The notes beneath the pieces are model-generated. The model was given only the letters and a program-made list of their open reading frames with translations. It had not been told where the DNA came from and ran no database searches. 64,000 nt of DNA, taken from assembly GCF_042477335.2 (NCBI RefSeq), contig NC_091262.1:68310001-68374000 (forward strand), given 5' to 3'. Position numbers and translations under genes: made by a program. This DNA is from Ovis canadensis. Its lineage: Eukaryota; Chordata; Mammalia; Artiodactyla; Bovidae. Positions 1 to 16,032 of this stretch are shown piece after piece. Position 1 is the stretch's first letter; each line of letters opens with the position of its first letter.

Positions 1-4437
<4,437 letters not shown>

Positions 4438-5165
4438 ATATAGACTGATGCTAAATTATATTGTTTTCCCTCCTGCCCATGCTCCCCCAGATGAAGGGCT
4501 TTTGTTTTGTATATACTTGGTATCCAAGGAAATAGTTCAACTATATTAGTTTCAGAGGTGTATTTTCTAGTGTTTAGCCCCAGGTAAATGTTTTATATAG
4601 AGAATCTATGCAAAAATATTTGTATTTCTTTTTTCTTAATCCCAGGTTATTTTTATACATGCATATTTTATGTTGAAATAAAATATATCTTGTAGCATTT
4701 GTATTTTTTATTTATATGTATCTCAAAGGTTTTTTACAATTCTGTTTTTGAATCTGAGAAAATACTTCATCATTTGAATTCTCGGTTTTTCTTTTTGGAT
4801 ATCCAAATAAAACCTGGGTACAAATAAGTTTTCAGTTTATATAAATTTAACAGTTCAAAATACCTGGCTGTATTTATTTGCCCTACCTCATTATAATCCA
4901 AAGTGCACTATTGGATCTAGTTTGGATTTGAATGTACAACTTAAAGATGGTTTAGTCTATTTTACCTGACTTGCCTAATGTCCCTGCAGCAATTTTTTTA
5001 AAAATACTTTGGTAAGAATGTTTCTCTGGACTTGAATTATTTCTTTATAATGGCAAATAACTTTACTTGCTAAAGTATTAAAAACCTAGCAGTGGATTTT
5101 AAGTGTTAACTAAGCTCCAAGCTTAATTAAGCTTATTTTTACTCAAATAAATTATATAACTAATG
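4438..5165 (+). other. C14orf28: C14orf28 3'UTR with alternative poly(A) signals (3' limit inferred)
   Basis: AT-rich sequence downstream of the stop. Canonical AATAAA hexamers occur at 4677-4682, 4806-4811 and 5146-5151. The first, about 240 nt after the stop, is followed by GT/T-rich sequence and is a plausible cleavage site. Which site is used cannot be told from sequence alone. Confidence 0.55.
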
Positions 5166-5318
5166 TTTAAATGTAATAGAGGTTCTCTAATAAAAATTTA
5201 TTTTGCAGATAAGACAGCTATAAAAAGTGTCAGGCAAACTGTATGTTTACTAATGTTGAATGAACAATGGAAATGTACTTTAAACATGTACTTAAAAGAA
5301 ATTGGGTGCCTGAGAATA

Positions 5319-5536
5319 CAGTTGACTCTTGAACAACTCGGGGGCTAGGGCCCTGACCCCCAAACAGCCAAAATTCCCCCATATAACTTTACAGTTGTCC
5401 CTCCATACCTGTGGTTCCACATCCTTGGATTCAGACAACTTTGGATCATGTAGTACTACAGTATATGTTTACTCAAAAATATACCTGTATAAGTGGACCC
5501 ACACAGTTCAAACCCATGTTGTTCAAAGGTCAGTTG
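5319..5536. mobile_element. MER2-like Tigger (Tc1/mariner) DNA transposon remnant
   Basis: Terminal inverted repeats cagttgactcttgaacaac at the left and gttgttcaaaggtcagttg at the right, with a TA in front of the left end and an internally deleted body of about 220 bp. The inner part around 5389-5465 (acagttgtccctccatacct) looks like a second Tigger-type terminus. This is an ancient mammalian element, not ruminant-specific. Confidence 0.75.
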
Positions 5537-5539
5537 TCT

Positions 5540-6887
5540 TTCTCTTCCTAGTAAGTCACATTGGCACAGAGGAAAAAATACTTAGGTTTTGGGGGTAACA
5601 TCTGTGTGCTGCCTTAATAATAGTAAATTGATACCATGAAACTTTCTTTGATTTGCAGTATAAATCACAGAAAGTGTGTAGTTATCAGAATATTATGTTT
5701 CTTTTCAAAGACGTAGGATCTCTCTTCCTTTTACAATTTAAAGGAAAAGTAATAAGTAATGTTCTCAAGGGAAAATACTTTTTGAAATCTATCATCATTT
5801 ATTTTAGTGTTTTCAGTGTGGCTGTCCCTAGGTTTGGGGTTGAGATTGAGTGCAATATATTTGGAGATTTCTACACAGCATCACAGTTCACTGCCATTTA
5901 CCAAATTGCTAAGGTTTAATTCAGTAAATTAAGTCTTATATTGCATTGGTGCCATGTTAAGATAACTTACTAAAGAATGGATAAATATAAGTGCAACGTT
6001 GATGAGTATGCCTTTTTATCATGTAAAAAAGAAATATTCATAGTATTTGCTCAAAGTAGTGATCTATTTTATTTTTTTTAAATTGACCCCGGAGTTTATT
6101 TGAATAGTTTCTGCACGTATTTAAATAGGTTTTGATTTATAGTATACTTTTCTGGGGACACCTTACTGCATGAATCAAAGTATACAGAAACACAAATATT
6201 AGCATATACATAAAAGATATCATTAACAAAATTATTCCTGATGCAGATTTATTCTTTTATGAATTGCACTTTATTTGGAATAATTCTAGCCTGTCACAAG
6301 ACAGTGACATACCTACCTCACAGGGTTGTTGTGAGGAATGAAATGTTTGTTAACATCTTGACTACCTTGAACATGCTAATAAAAAAATCATTTTTTCTAC
6401 CTCTTTCATGTACAGGCAAGTTTCCTAGATTCTCTCTTACTAATGAACTTTTCACATCTTTTTAAAAATTATTTTAGCAGTAGTTCATATCAGTAATGGA
6501 ATTAATGTGTAGTGAAATTTAAGTATGCCTGCTGGACCCCAGATGATTAGGATTTAAGGATAATAGGTATTTTATTGTTACGGTGGTAATTGAAGACATT
6601 ATTCCTCCAAATAGTGACTAGGAAAGGGGTGACAAAGTATGAAGTAAACAAGATTATCAAAAAATTTGAAGGTGAGAGTATGGAAAAAAATTTATAGCCT
6701 TAAACACTATTAGAGAAATTGGAATGCTGAGGAGGACAAAAGGTATGAGGGAATAATCAAAATATGTTTTTAATCAGAATGTCACAAACCACAACTACAC
6801 CTAGGGTAGAGCAGAAATTATTTTAAAACCCTAGCTCCATCAAAGGGGGATAAAGAACAAAGCAAATTTAAGGGGAAATCAACATAA
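5540..6887. other. Intergenic AT-rich DNA, mostly unassigned
   Basis: No gene recognised. A short MIR core lies near 6295-6350 (ctacctcacagggttgttgtgagg). Small ORFs here have no family resemblance. Confidence 0.5.
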
Positions 6888-7096
6888 GGGCTTCCCTGGT
6901 GGCTCAGACGGTAAAGAGTCTACCTGCAACGCAGGAGACCCGGGTTTGATCCCTGGGTTGGGAGTATCCCCTGGAGAAGGGCATGGCTACCCACTCCAGT
7001 ATTCTTGCCTGGAGAATCCCATGGACAGAGGAGCCTGGTGGGCTAGAGTCCATGGGGTCGCATAGAGTTGGCCATGACTGAGTGACTTTCACTTTC
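6888..7096 (+). repeat. Bov-tA SINE
   Basis: Complete head-to-tail copy: gggcttccctggtggctcag, cccgggtttgatccctggg, cccactccagtattcttgcc, and a tail of gactgagtgactttcacttt. Only slightly diverged. Confidence 0.95.
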
Positions 7097-7559
7097 TCTA
7101 ACATGTAAGTAGAAATCTCCAACTTCTCTTCAAAGAAACTTTACCCTCCACCCAAAACTTAGATTTATCCTTCAAAGTAGCTTTCCATTACTGATTATTA
7201 CGGTTGATTTAACCTAGATTGTCACTGGATCCGATCCCATCAAAGAAGAGGAGAAAGATCATCACCACAAGCATGAATCCTAGGTTCTATTTTATTCTTA
7301 GAATATGAACAAACAGCTAAGCTGTATAAACAGACGACTACTGTGACACATAAGATGCCATATTTGTTGAGCATATCAACAGTTTAATGATTAAATGATT
7401 CAATAATAGTTATTTGACAATAATTGTAATGCACTATAAGTAAGCAGGAAAGGTAAACAGTTCAATGTAAAAACGACAGCAATTACCACTACTAAACAAC
7501 AGCCTAAGCAAACATCTCTATTACCATCTTCCTTTGTTAATCAAAAGCTAAAATCACAT
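7097..7559. other. Intergenic DNA, nothing recognised
   Basis: AT-rich sequence between the SINE and the protein-like segment that starts near 7560. No repeat or gene could be assigned by eye. Confidence 0.4.
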
Positions 7560-8535
7560 AGGTTTTGAAGTTCACCTTGACAACTTGATGCCTTGCTAAC
7601 AGTTCCTACCCACCCAACTGGCCCAGGGTTCACCATCTGCTCAACTGGACAGCTCTTAACTTCATATTTAATTCGATCTGAGGGAAAGCAGCCTTTTACT
7701 TTATCTCTGGGAAGTTGAGAAAGTCGGTGGGGAGCTAGGTGATTTCTTCATATGCTGTCATCTACTTGAGGATATATCTTAGATTATTTACCCTCAAAGA
7801 GCCATCAGTTTCATAGTCCACCCATTGTTTTCGCAGTGAGGTATATAAGGTATCAAAAGGAGTACCACTGAAAATGAAAAAGTGAGCTGCTCTGGTAAGG
7901 CCCTCAAAAACGACAACGTTTGGAAAACCAGCAGCATGGTAAAATTAGAAGCCTTCTGTTGGCATGCTTAGCTATATTTTTATTACTTGCCTATTTTCCT
8001 TTTGAATTTTGTAAAGTCTGATTTCTAAGATGATTATAAAAATAATACATAGATCAGTAAGAAATCAGTAACCCTCAAAAAAAGGCTAAAGAAGAAAATG
8101 ATCATCCATGATATCCCCACCCAATGGTTTACATCGGTAAAGATGTTTTGAAAAATCCAGCGTGGCTCCATAGTACTGAAGAGAACCAAGGAGTTCGGGC
8201 TTTGAAGAAAGAAATGTATATTCCTGGGAGCCAGCATGAGGGTGATAGAAATAATTGGCACAAAACGCCTACAGGAAAGTGAGTCTCTGAAGAAAACTGC
8301 AGTCAGCACCTATTCAGACATCTTTCTACCTAAAAACTTGCCTTCAGATGCTTTTTTCTCAAATCTTCAAGAACTCATTATTCTATTTTAAAAAGGATGT
8401 CATTCCTTTATGTTTCTCTATCAGCATCTCAAGACTAGTATCCAGGTTCCAGAGCTGGAAAGCAACACTCTGATGGTTTAATAAACTGTTTCCAGATACA
8501 GCCCAATAGATTTTTTCTATGTATCCCTGTTAACC
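7560..8535 (-). pseudogene. Decayed protein-like sequence, parent unknown (downstream part)
   Basis: Reverse-strand translation gives long stretches of ordinary protein composition cut by stops. From right to left: near 8515-8380 a segment including SVAFQLWNLDTSLEMLIEKH; near 8275-8105 an uninterrupted run of about 56 residues containing ANYFYHPHAGSQEY and LLGSLQYYGATLDFSKHLY; near 7955-7780 a run containing FPNVVVFEGLTRAAHF and SLRKQWVDYETDGSLRVNN; then, in the same frame through several stop codons, MTAYEEIT, LPTDFLNFPEIK and KAAFPQIELNMKLRAVQLS down to about 7560. I do not recognise the parent protein. Low-complexity or repeat-derived coding seems unlikely. It could be a retro-pseudogene, a degraded gene duplicate, or remains of exons. 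The upstream part may be 10480-10975, separated by the LTR and BovB insertions. Confidence 0.4.
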
Positions 8536-8599
8536 TAACAGAGGAGTGTAACAACAGCTGTGAGGTCTTTGAAACAGTCCTTTCCCCACTTGCTGCCTA

Positions 8600-9535
8600 G
8601 CATCCCTGGAGGAGATTTGGAGGAAGGAGACTCCAGGTTGGCTGACTTGTGATTTCAAAGACAGTTGTAAGGTCCTCTTGAAACCACACAACTCAGATTG
8701 GGACTTGAACCCACTGCCTTTTAATCGAGATCATACATCTGGTCTCAGGACCTAATGAAGCTCAAGTTCTTTATGCGTCATTATAGAATTCAGTGAAGAC
8801 AAAAAAGTGATAGGTAAGAAGTGGATTTATTTAGAGAGCTATACATGCCATAGAATGTCATCCATCTCAAAGACGAGAACAGCCTTGGGAGAAACACACG
8901 GTCAGTGTGGGCCATCTCAGAAGGCAAGAGGCCCTGAAATATGAGGGAGGTAGTTTTTATGGGCTGGGTAATTTCATAGACTGGGCTTCCCCACTGGCTC
9001 AGCAGTGAAGTATCCTCCTGCAATGCAGGAGACGAGGGTTCAATCCCTAGGTAGGGAAGATCCCTGAAGAAGGAAATGCCAACCCACTCCAGTAATCTTG
9101 CCTCAGAAATCCCATGGACAGCAGAGCCTGGTATGCTACAACCCATAGGGTCACAAAGAGTTGGACACAACTGAGCAACCGAACACAAACACAGTTTCAT
9201 AGGCTAATGAACAGGAGGGTTATTCCAACTATTCTGAAGAAGGGGCAGAGATTTCCAGGAACTGGGCCATTGCCAACTTTTTGACTTCTTATGATCAGCC
9301 TCAGAACTGTCATGGCACCTGTGGGTGTGTAATTAGCATGCTGATACTTTACAGTGAGCATATAATAAGGCTCAAGATCTGAAGCTGAATCTTCTGCCAT
9401 CTTGGACCTAGTTGGTTCTAACCAGTTTTTGTTGTGTCCTCAAAAGCTATGTCATTCTTTAAAGGTTATGCCCTGTCCCCTTCCTTTCTGTTTCATTATC
9501 ACTTTCACATCTAACTTTAAAGCCTAACCATTTTT
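8600..9535 (-). mobile_element. LTR-like retroviral remnant, interrupted by a SINE
   Basis: Read on the minus strand, this has the order of an LTR: a U3-like segment, a TATA-like CCATAAAAACTACC near 8955-8968, a poly(A) signal AATAAA (TTTATT on the plus strand near 8826), and a U5-like part reaching about 8600. I know related sequence as a common laurasiatherian LTR family but cannot name the subfamily. A Bov-tA SINE (8984-9192) splits it. No internal gag/pol/env sequence is recognisable next to it. Confidence 0.55.
8984..9192 (+). repeat. Bov-tA SINE inside the LTR-like element
   Basis: gggcttccccactggctcag head, gggttcaatccctaggta, cccactccagtaatcttgcc, and a gttggacacaactgagcaac tail. The LTR-like sequence continues on both sides: ggtaatttcatag lies before the SINE and a related tttcatagg resumes after it, consistent with a TSD. 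Confidence 0.9.
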
Positions 9536-9542
9536 AATTTCC

Positions 9543-10475
9543 GTTCAGTTCAGTCGCTTAGTCGTGTCCGACTCTTTGCAACGCCATGAATCGCAGCATG
9601 CCAGGCCTCCTTGTCCATTACCAACTCCCGGAGTCTACTCAAACTCATGTCCATCAAGTCGGTGATGCCACCCAGCCATCTCATCCTCTGTCGTCCCCTT
9701 CTCCTCCTGCCCCCAATCCCTCCCAGCATCAGGGTCTTTTCCAATGAGTCAACTCTTCGCATGAGGTGGCCAAAGTACTGGAGCTTCAGCTTTTAGCATC
9801 AGTCCTTCCAATGAACACTCAGAACTGATCTCCTTGAGGATGGACTGGTTGGATCTCCTTGCAGTCCAAGACAAGAGACTCTCAAGAGTCTTCTCCAACA
9901 CCACAGTTCAAAAGCATCAATTCTTCAGTGCTCAGCTTTCTTCACAGTCCAACTCTCACATCCATACATGACCACAGGAAAAACCATAGCCTTGACTAGA
10001 TGGAACTTTGCTGGCAAAGTAATGTCTCTGCTTTTTAGTATCCTATCTAGGCTGGTCATAACTTAGATGCAAGATAACTAATTTCATGGCTGCAGTCACC
10101 ATCTGCAGTGATTTTGGAGCCCCCTCCCAAATAAAGTCTGTCACTGTTTCCACTGTTTCCCCATCTATTTCCCATGAAGTGATGGGACCAGATGCCATGA
10201 TCTTCGTTTTCTGAATGTTGAGCTGTAAGCAACTTTTTCACTCTCCTCTTTCACTTTCATCACGAGGCTTTTTAGTTCCTCTTCACTTTCTGCCATAAGG
10301 GTGATGTCATCTGCATATCTGAGGTTATTGATATTTCTCCTGGCAATCTTGATTCCAGCTTGTGTTTCTTCCAGCCCAGCGTTTCTCATGATGTACTCTG
10401 CATATAAGTTAAATAAGCAGGGTGACAATATACAGCCTTGACGTGCTCCTTTTCCTATTTGGAACCAGTCTGTTT
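9543..10475 (-). mobile_element. BovB (RTE) LINE, 5'-truncated and internally damaged
   Basis: The 3' end is at the left (gttcagttcagtcgcttagt) and sequence runs back into the reverse transcriptase domain at the right, where it stops abruptly near 10475. On the minus strand, 10165-10428 encodes CLFNLYAEYIMRNAGLEE and LRYADDITLMAESEEELKSL, carrying the YADD catalytic box of RTE reverse transcriptases. A small internal deletion around 10050-10090 and several frameshifts make it non-functional. Confidence 0.93.
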
Positions 10476-10479
10476 AGGA

Positions 10480-10975
10480 AGCTATAAATCCTAAAATTAA
10501 AGATAAATGTCAAACACCGTCAAATTTTAAAAGAAATTCGTTGTAGCTTAAGTTATCCACAAGAATTAGTAATATCAAATATTTTCTAATTCTCATTGGA
10601 GGGAAGATAACTTGCGAAAAGAGTGAGATGGCCATTGCGACCAGTTCTCTAACATTTCTGGACTTGTGGAAGGACAGGATTAGTGATTCCAAACTCTTGC
10701 CATTTTCTTCACGAACACTAGGTGGCAGAAGCTTCTCCGTACAGTGTAAAGGACCGAGACACTCATTGCTGAACTTTTGGCCTTTATGATTTGGGTGAGA
10801 TAAATCCGATTTTCCTTCAGTACCGTGACACTATATGCACTCATAGCTTGGGGATAACATAGAGTGGTGATGTCTTTGATGAAGTTAACTGTGTTCTCTG
10901 CCAACAAGAACCAGTTCAAATTATACCTATAAATTGATTCCTGGGGTTTCTTCACTTCCACTGCCATCATGTTTT
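10480..10975 (-). pseudogene. Protein-like sequence with an ATG, parent unknown (upstream part)
   Basis: On the minus strand a 96-codon ORF (10970-10680) opens MMAVEVKKPQESIYRY and continues LNWFLLAENTVNFIKDI and QAMSAYSVTVLKENRIYLTQ. After about residue 63 the sensible reading moves to another frame: FSNECLGPLHCTEKLLPPS, then ENGKSLESLILSFHKSRN and VRELVAMAISLFSQ. One frameshift near 10780 would explain this. The composition is that of a soluble, helical protein. I cannot name the family. Strand and position suggest it belongs with 7560-8535, with BovB and LTR inserted between. It could also be exons of an unannotated gene. Confidence 0.4.
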
Positions 10976-11204
10976 CTGGCCTCCTCTCTGCTTTCTATAG
11001 TTCTTCGAAAAGTATTAGGAATTCCTGTCCCTAGAGAGTTTGTGAAAATCCAGGAAGACCTGATTCACGATTGATTATTTATCAGCCAGGAAAATAAAAA
11101 TAATAAAATTTCAGACTTTTGAAGTGAGTCATGTTATGTGATCACATTACCATTGGATTCTCTTTATCATCAGTTCTTAGCTACTGATTTTCTTGTCAAT
11201 AAGA

Positions 11205-11445
11205 GGCAAGAGTATGGCAGTTAAAATGACTGCCTTCTGAAACCAGATTGCCTGGAGTCCAGATTTGGACTCTGGTTATGTCGCTTTGGTCCTATTACTT
11301 TAACCCTTCAATTCCCAGTTTCCTAACTGTAAAATGGAGATAATAATAGAATATATTTCATAAGGTTCTGGTGAAGATTTAATGAATTATTTTTATAGCA
11401 TTTAATGCCCGGTGCACAGTAAGCACCTTGAAAGTGTTCGCTACA
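11205..11445 (+). repeat. MIR-family SINE
   Basis: tgcctggagtccagatttgg, a body with tttcctaactgtaaaatgga and taataatagaatatatttca, and an end with ggtgcacagtaagcaccttg. MIR order, strongly diverged. Confidence 0.75.
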
Positions 11446-12109
11446 GTTATTGCTGATTCCACTTTCAATATTCTATTAAGAAATGAAATTTGTAGGTAAG
11501 TAGTGCTGCTGCAGAAGATAAACTGAATTCTGTGAGAATATTTCAAGTTTGTTGACTGAAAACCATTGCTGGTATTTCCTTGGCCAATAAGCTCATAGAA
11601 TAAACTATAATATCAAACTAGTGGGGGAAAAAAAGTTAAATTCATGAATTAGTTTGAAATGCAAAAACAAAGCAAAAGTAAAAATGTTGGAGGAAAATTA
11701 ATAGCTTAAATTTTCCTAGACACTAAATAATAATATCATATCTTGTTTCTGCTCAAAATAGTTTATCCACAGATACTGTCCAAAATAGTTTATATGCCAT
11801 CTGACTATAAAACTTTTGAGACATGGTTCTATATTTATTGGTGAACATCTACTCTATTAAATTGTGTCTTCAGGGCACACACAAGAATATCCTTTCTAAT
11901 ACTTCCTGATCAGGACAACAAAAGTGATTGGCTCATCCTTATCTCAATCTTGCCTTACTCAATAAGGGATTTAAGGTGTTTTTCATGTGCATTAAAAATA
12001 AGAAGTTTTCATGTCTTAATAGTGTTAGACATAATTTGAGTCAAAAGAAACCTGAGACCATGTTGCCTTTTAATAAGACCCTAGCAGGTGAACTAATAAA
12101 AACAGCCTG

Positions 12110-12860
12110 TAAGTTACTCTTGTCTGTTACTGATGGGAATGCAAAGTGGTACAACCTCTTAGGAGAATTGGGCAATGTTATGGACTGAAAGTTTGTGTCT
12201 CTTCAACACTTAAATCCTGAAACCCTACCCATCCCTGCATTGGTATTAGGTGAGGCCTTTGGGAGGTGATCATGACTAGATGAGATCATGAAGATGGAGC
12301 CCTCGTGAATGGGATTAGTGTCCTTATAAAAGTCATGAGGGAGCTTACTACCCATCTCTGCTCTCTTTCATGTGAGGATATGAGAAGTTGGCAAGCGGCA
12401 ACCCTGAAGAGGTTCTCACCAGAACCCAACCATGCTGGCATCCTGGTCTTGGACTTCCATCCTCTAGAACTTTGAGAAACAAATTTCTGTTCAGTCCATG
12501 GCATTTTATCTATGGAGGCCTGAACTGAAACATTCAAGAGCTAGCAAAATTTCACATCATCTACACTTTAGTCCAGTAATTCCATATGTAAAAAATCTGT
12601 GTTCAAAACACAAAATGCCAAATGCACAAAGCTATTCAATGTGGCATTATTTGTAAAAGTCTGAAAACAACCCAAATGTCCATCAGCATGAGGCTAGTTA
12701 AAATTCTTAGAAACAGTAAGGTGCTATGCAATTGTAAAAAAGATTAGGAATCATCTTCATATATTGATATGAACTAATCTCCAGAATATTTTAAGTTGAA
12801 AAATGGTGTTTTTACACTATGCTTTTTTACTAAGGAAATGGGGAAGGATTTTTTCAAAAT
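12110..12860 (+). mobile_element. Old L1 LINE 3' fragment split by a MaLR LTR
   Basis: The left piece (about 12120-12175) reads actgatgggaatgcaaagtg. The right piece (about 12531-12860) reads tttagtccagtaattccata, acaacccaaatgtccatcag and later 3'-UTR-like sequence. These are stock phrases of mammalian L1 ORF2/3' ends. An LTR at 12176-12530 separates the halves. Confidence 0.75.
12176..12530 (+). mobile_element. ERVL-MaLR LTR (MST/MLT1-like)
   Basis: Starts tgttatggactgaaagtttg, with ctttgggaggtgatcatgac, gtgaatgggattagtgtcct, gaggttctcaccagaaccca, and ends near ggcctgaactgaaaca. This is the standard order of a MaLR solo LTR. It is old and shared across placentals, inserted in an L1 fragment. 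Confidence 0.8.
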
Positions 12861-12904
12861 GAAATAGAAGGAACCGGCACCTGATAAAAGTGATTACCTG
12901 TGAA

Positions 12905-13322
12905 CAGAGTGAGGGACTTCCCTTGTGGTCCAGTGCTTAAGACTCCAAGCTTCCACTGCAGGGGTCACAAGTTTGATCCCTGGTCAGGGAACTAAGCGGA
13001 GAAAGCAATAGCACCCCACTCCAGTACTCTTGCCTGGAAAATCCCACGGACAGAAGAGCCTGGTAGGCTGCAGTCCATGGGGTCGCTGAGGGTTGGACAC
13101 AACTGAGCGGCTTCACTTTCACTTTTCACTTTCATGCATTGGAGAAGGAAATGGCAACCCACTCCAGTGTTCTTGCTTGGAGAATCCCAGGGACAGGGGA
13201 GCCTGGTGGGCTGCCATCTATGGGGTTGCACAGAATCGGACACGACTGAAGCGATTTAGCAGCAGCAGCAGCAGCAGGGAACTAAGATCCCACATGCCTC
13301 TTGGCACGGCCGAAAAATAAAA
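12905..13322 (+). repeat. CHR-type SINE split by a Bov-A2 SINE
   Basis: The left half gagggacttcccttgtggtc to gggaactaag (to 12996) resumes at 13276 as agggaactaagatcccacat and runs to an A-rich end. The interrupted copy shows the CHR element was present before the Bov-A2 landed. Confidence 0.88.
12997..13275 (+). repeat. Bov-A2 dimeric SINE with an exact 11-bp TSD
   Basis: Two Bov-A units in tandem, linked by a cacttttcactttcatgcat spacer, ending in (agc)n. The target-site duplication agggaactaag occurs at 12986-12996 and 13276-13286. Small ORFs on both strands through this element are repeat-derived. Confidence 0.95.
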
Positions 13323-13329
13323 ATGAACA

Positions 13330-14510
13330 GAGTGAAAGAAATGGAAATACACACAAAACTTACGTGAATGTATCTTTTCATATAGTTTCAACTTTGCAGT
13401 TAAGTAAATATTCCATATAATTTAAAAATGAAATTTTAAAGTATATTCCTAAAAATTAAACTTCCATTAATATAGCCTCACTGAACATCAAGGATGTTTT
13501 AACCAAATATTTCTTCATTTCACTCTAAAACCAGTATTTTTATTGTTGATACTTGTAAAACACATTCTAAGGACAAAAAAAAATCACAAAGGACTCAGTG
13601 GTACTTATTGGTTTTATTGTTTATATCAGTATTGTTATTTTGAAACCATTGTATGTTGTAAAATAAAGTAATTATGTTAATGTTGACAGAAACCAAGATT
13701 TTCAGGCTAAGAAAAAGTCATTAAAATCAAAAAAAGTAAGTAAAATAAAATTTTAAAGGAAGCATTTCCTGATTCTGCTTATTAAATAGCCTACAAGCAA
13801 TAACAACTCATTAGCAGAAATTACCACTAGCAAAACATTGGGATCTCTACATATGATTTACCAGCAAAAGGTGACAGGGTCCCTTGGAGGAATGGCTGAT
13901 TCTAGATCTGAGGAAGAAAATGTAAAGGAAAAGCCAAAACACAATTTTGACACCTGAACTGTGCTTACATAAAAGAATAAGTAGCCTTATTCTTGGGATA
14001 TATGTGTTTAAGAATTAAGGTATAAAGAGATATACTGTATGCAACATTACAAATGGCTTGAAAAAAATGAAAGGACAATAAAACAAGTGGCAAAATGCCA
14101 AAAACTGGTGTACCTTGAAAAAGTTATATAGCAATTTCTGTATTATCCTTACAACTTCTTTGTAATTATTCTAAATTGTGTGAAAATAATTCTATAAAAG
14201 CAAGGAGGCATTCAATGGAACTTCATGGAGGTATCCATAGGCTTAAGAGGTGTTGGTTGGAACACATACAAACAAACATATAAAAATATACCATGAGTTT
14301 GATACTTGATCACCTTTAGAGTTGTGTAGAGCACCAATTCATTATTTTAAATATTGAGAAAGGAACGAATCACAGATTTTTCCCAGTGTTTCCTGTACAG
14401 ACCTTATCTCGAGGTACTCAACTAAATGATGAGAGCCTTGTTTAATAGAACTCCAGCTAATAAATGCAAAAGGAATGGCAGAGATAGAAAATTACCGTTT
14501 TACCACCCAA
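13330..14510. other. Intergenic DNA, nothing recognised
   Basis: AT-rich sequence without gene, SINE or LINE features I can support. A canonical AATAAA near 13661 and other A-rich runs are expected by chance at this base composition. Confidence 0.4.
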
Positions 14511-14524
14511 TACGATGATGGATC

Positions 14525-14794
14525 AGAGAAGGCAATGGCACCCCACTCAAGGACTCTTGCCTGGAAAATCCCATGACGGAGAAGCCTGGTGGGCTGCAGT
14601 CCATGGAGTTGCTAAGAGTCGGACACGACTGAGCGACTTCACTTTCACTTTTCAGTTTCATGCATTGGAGAAGGAAATGGCAACCCACTCCAGTGATCTT
14701 GCCTGGAGAATCCCAGGGACGGGGGAGCCTGGTGGGCTGCCATCTATGGGGTCGAATAGAGTCGGACATGACTGAAGCAACTTAGCAGCAGCAT
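14525..14794 (+). repeat. Bov-A2 dimeric SINE with an 11-bp TSD
   Basis: gagaaggcaatggcacccca starts the first unit, and the second unit begins near 14667 with ggagaaggaaatggcaaccc. The end is cttagcagcagca. TSD gatgatggatc at 14514-14524 and 14795-14805. Confidence 0.95.
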
Positions 14795-15337
14795 GATGAT
14801 GGATCCAGTAGTACTAACAGCTGCTAAAACCAATTGAGAGTTTGATGGGGAACTTGATAATGAAGGCAACAGGTTGACAACTGAACCCAAACTGTGATTA
14901 ATGTTAGCATCTCTTGAAGTGCTGTAACCAAACATAACATGCCTCAGATACAATAGGAAGTATATGCAGCATCAACCATGCTTGCCAAAAAAAAAAAAAA
15001 AAAAAATCTGGAGTCCATAGCCATTAGTTAATATATAGAACATCTGCAGAATAGGACATAAGTTAAACAAAACACAGAAAAAGCAATCAGTCAAATCTAG
15101 AACATGGGACAATCTACTAGACGAACAATCTCATCTATTAGCAAGTAAATGACATGAAGAGGGGGCAGGCAGTGACTGGTGGGCAGAGATTAAAAATAAC
15201 TTAGGGGTGTTAACTGTCAAATGCAATGTATAAACCTTATTTAGCTCCTGACTCAACCAAGTAACAGAAAAAAAAATTCTGAGACAGAATTTTTAAGGGA
15301 ATTTAAGGGAAATGTTAATACAGATCATACTAAATAT

Positions 15338-15546
15338 TGGGCTTTCCAGGTGGCTTAGTGGTAAAGAATCTGCCTGCTATTGGAGAGAAGCAGATTCAGT
15401 CCCTGGGTCTGGAAGATCTTCTGGAGAAGGAAATGGCAACCCACTCCAGTATTCTTGCCTGGGAAATCTCACGGACAGAGAAGCCTGGGGGGTTACAGTC
15501 CACGAGGTCACAAAAACAGTCAGACACGACTTAGCAACTAAACAAC
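15338..15546 (+). repeat. Bov-tA SINE
   Basis: tgggctttccaggtggctta head, cccactccagtattcttgcc, cagacacgacttagcaacta tail. A short TSD aaatatt is present at 15332-15338 and 15547-15553. Confidence 0.92.
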
Positions 15547-15757
15547 AAATATTAAATATTATAAAAATATTAAATGTTTAAAGTGTGATTATATCAGTGG
15601 AGCTCATAGAATGAAATTTTTGAACGTGTGTATCACTTTGAGATGCAGCCTCAATTATTTATCAGTTATATTAAATTGCACGTTTGGGATTCTCTTTAAA
15701 GTATTTCAGCCAAAAAAAAAAAAAAGGGTGAAAAAATGAGGAAAAGTAGGATTAACA

Positions 15758-16032
15758 TGGAGAAGGCAATGGCACCCCACTCCAGGACTCTTGCCTGGAA
15801 AATCCCATGGACAGAGGAGCCTGGTGGGCTGCAGTCCATGGGGTTGCTGAGTCGGACACGACTGAGCTACTTCACTTTCACTTTTCACTTTCATGCACTG
15901 GAGAAGGAAATGGCAACCCACTCCAGTGTTCTTGCCTGGAGAATCCCAGGGACGGGGGAGCCTGGTGGGCTGCCATCTGTGGGGTCGCACAGAGTTGGAC
16001 ATGACTGAAGCAACTTAGCAGCAGCAGTTAGC
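15758..16032 (+). repeat. Bov-A2 dimeric SINE with a 10-bp TSD
   Basis: Two Bov-A units ending cttagcagcagcagttagc. TSD aggattaaca at 15748-15757 and 16033-16042. Confidence 0.95.

Noticed and set aside
12997-16032. Overlapping plus and minus ORFs of 60-98 codons
   Set aside because: All fall in Bov-A2 or Bov-tA copies and read the same repeat phrases; similar ORFs recur at 35.6, 42.7 and 57.1 kb.
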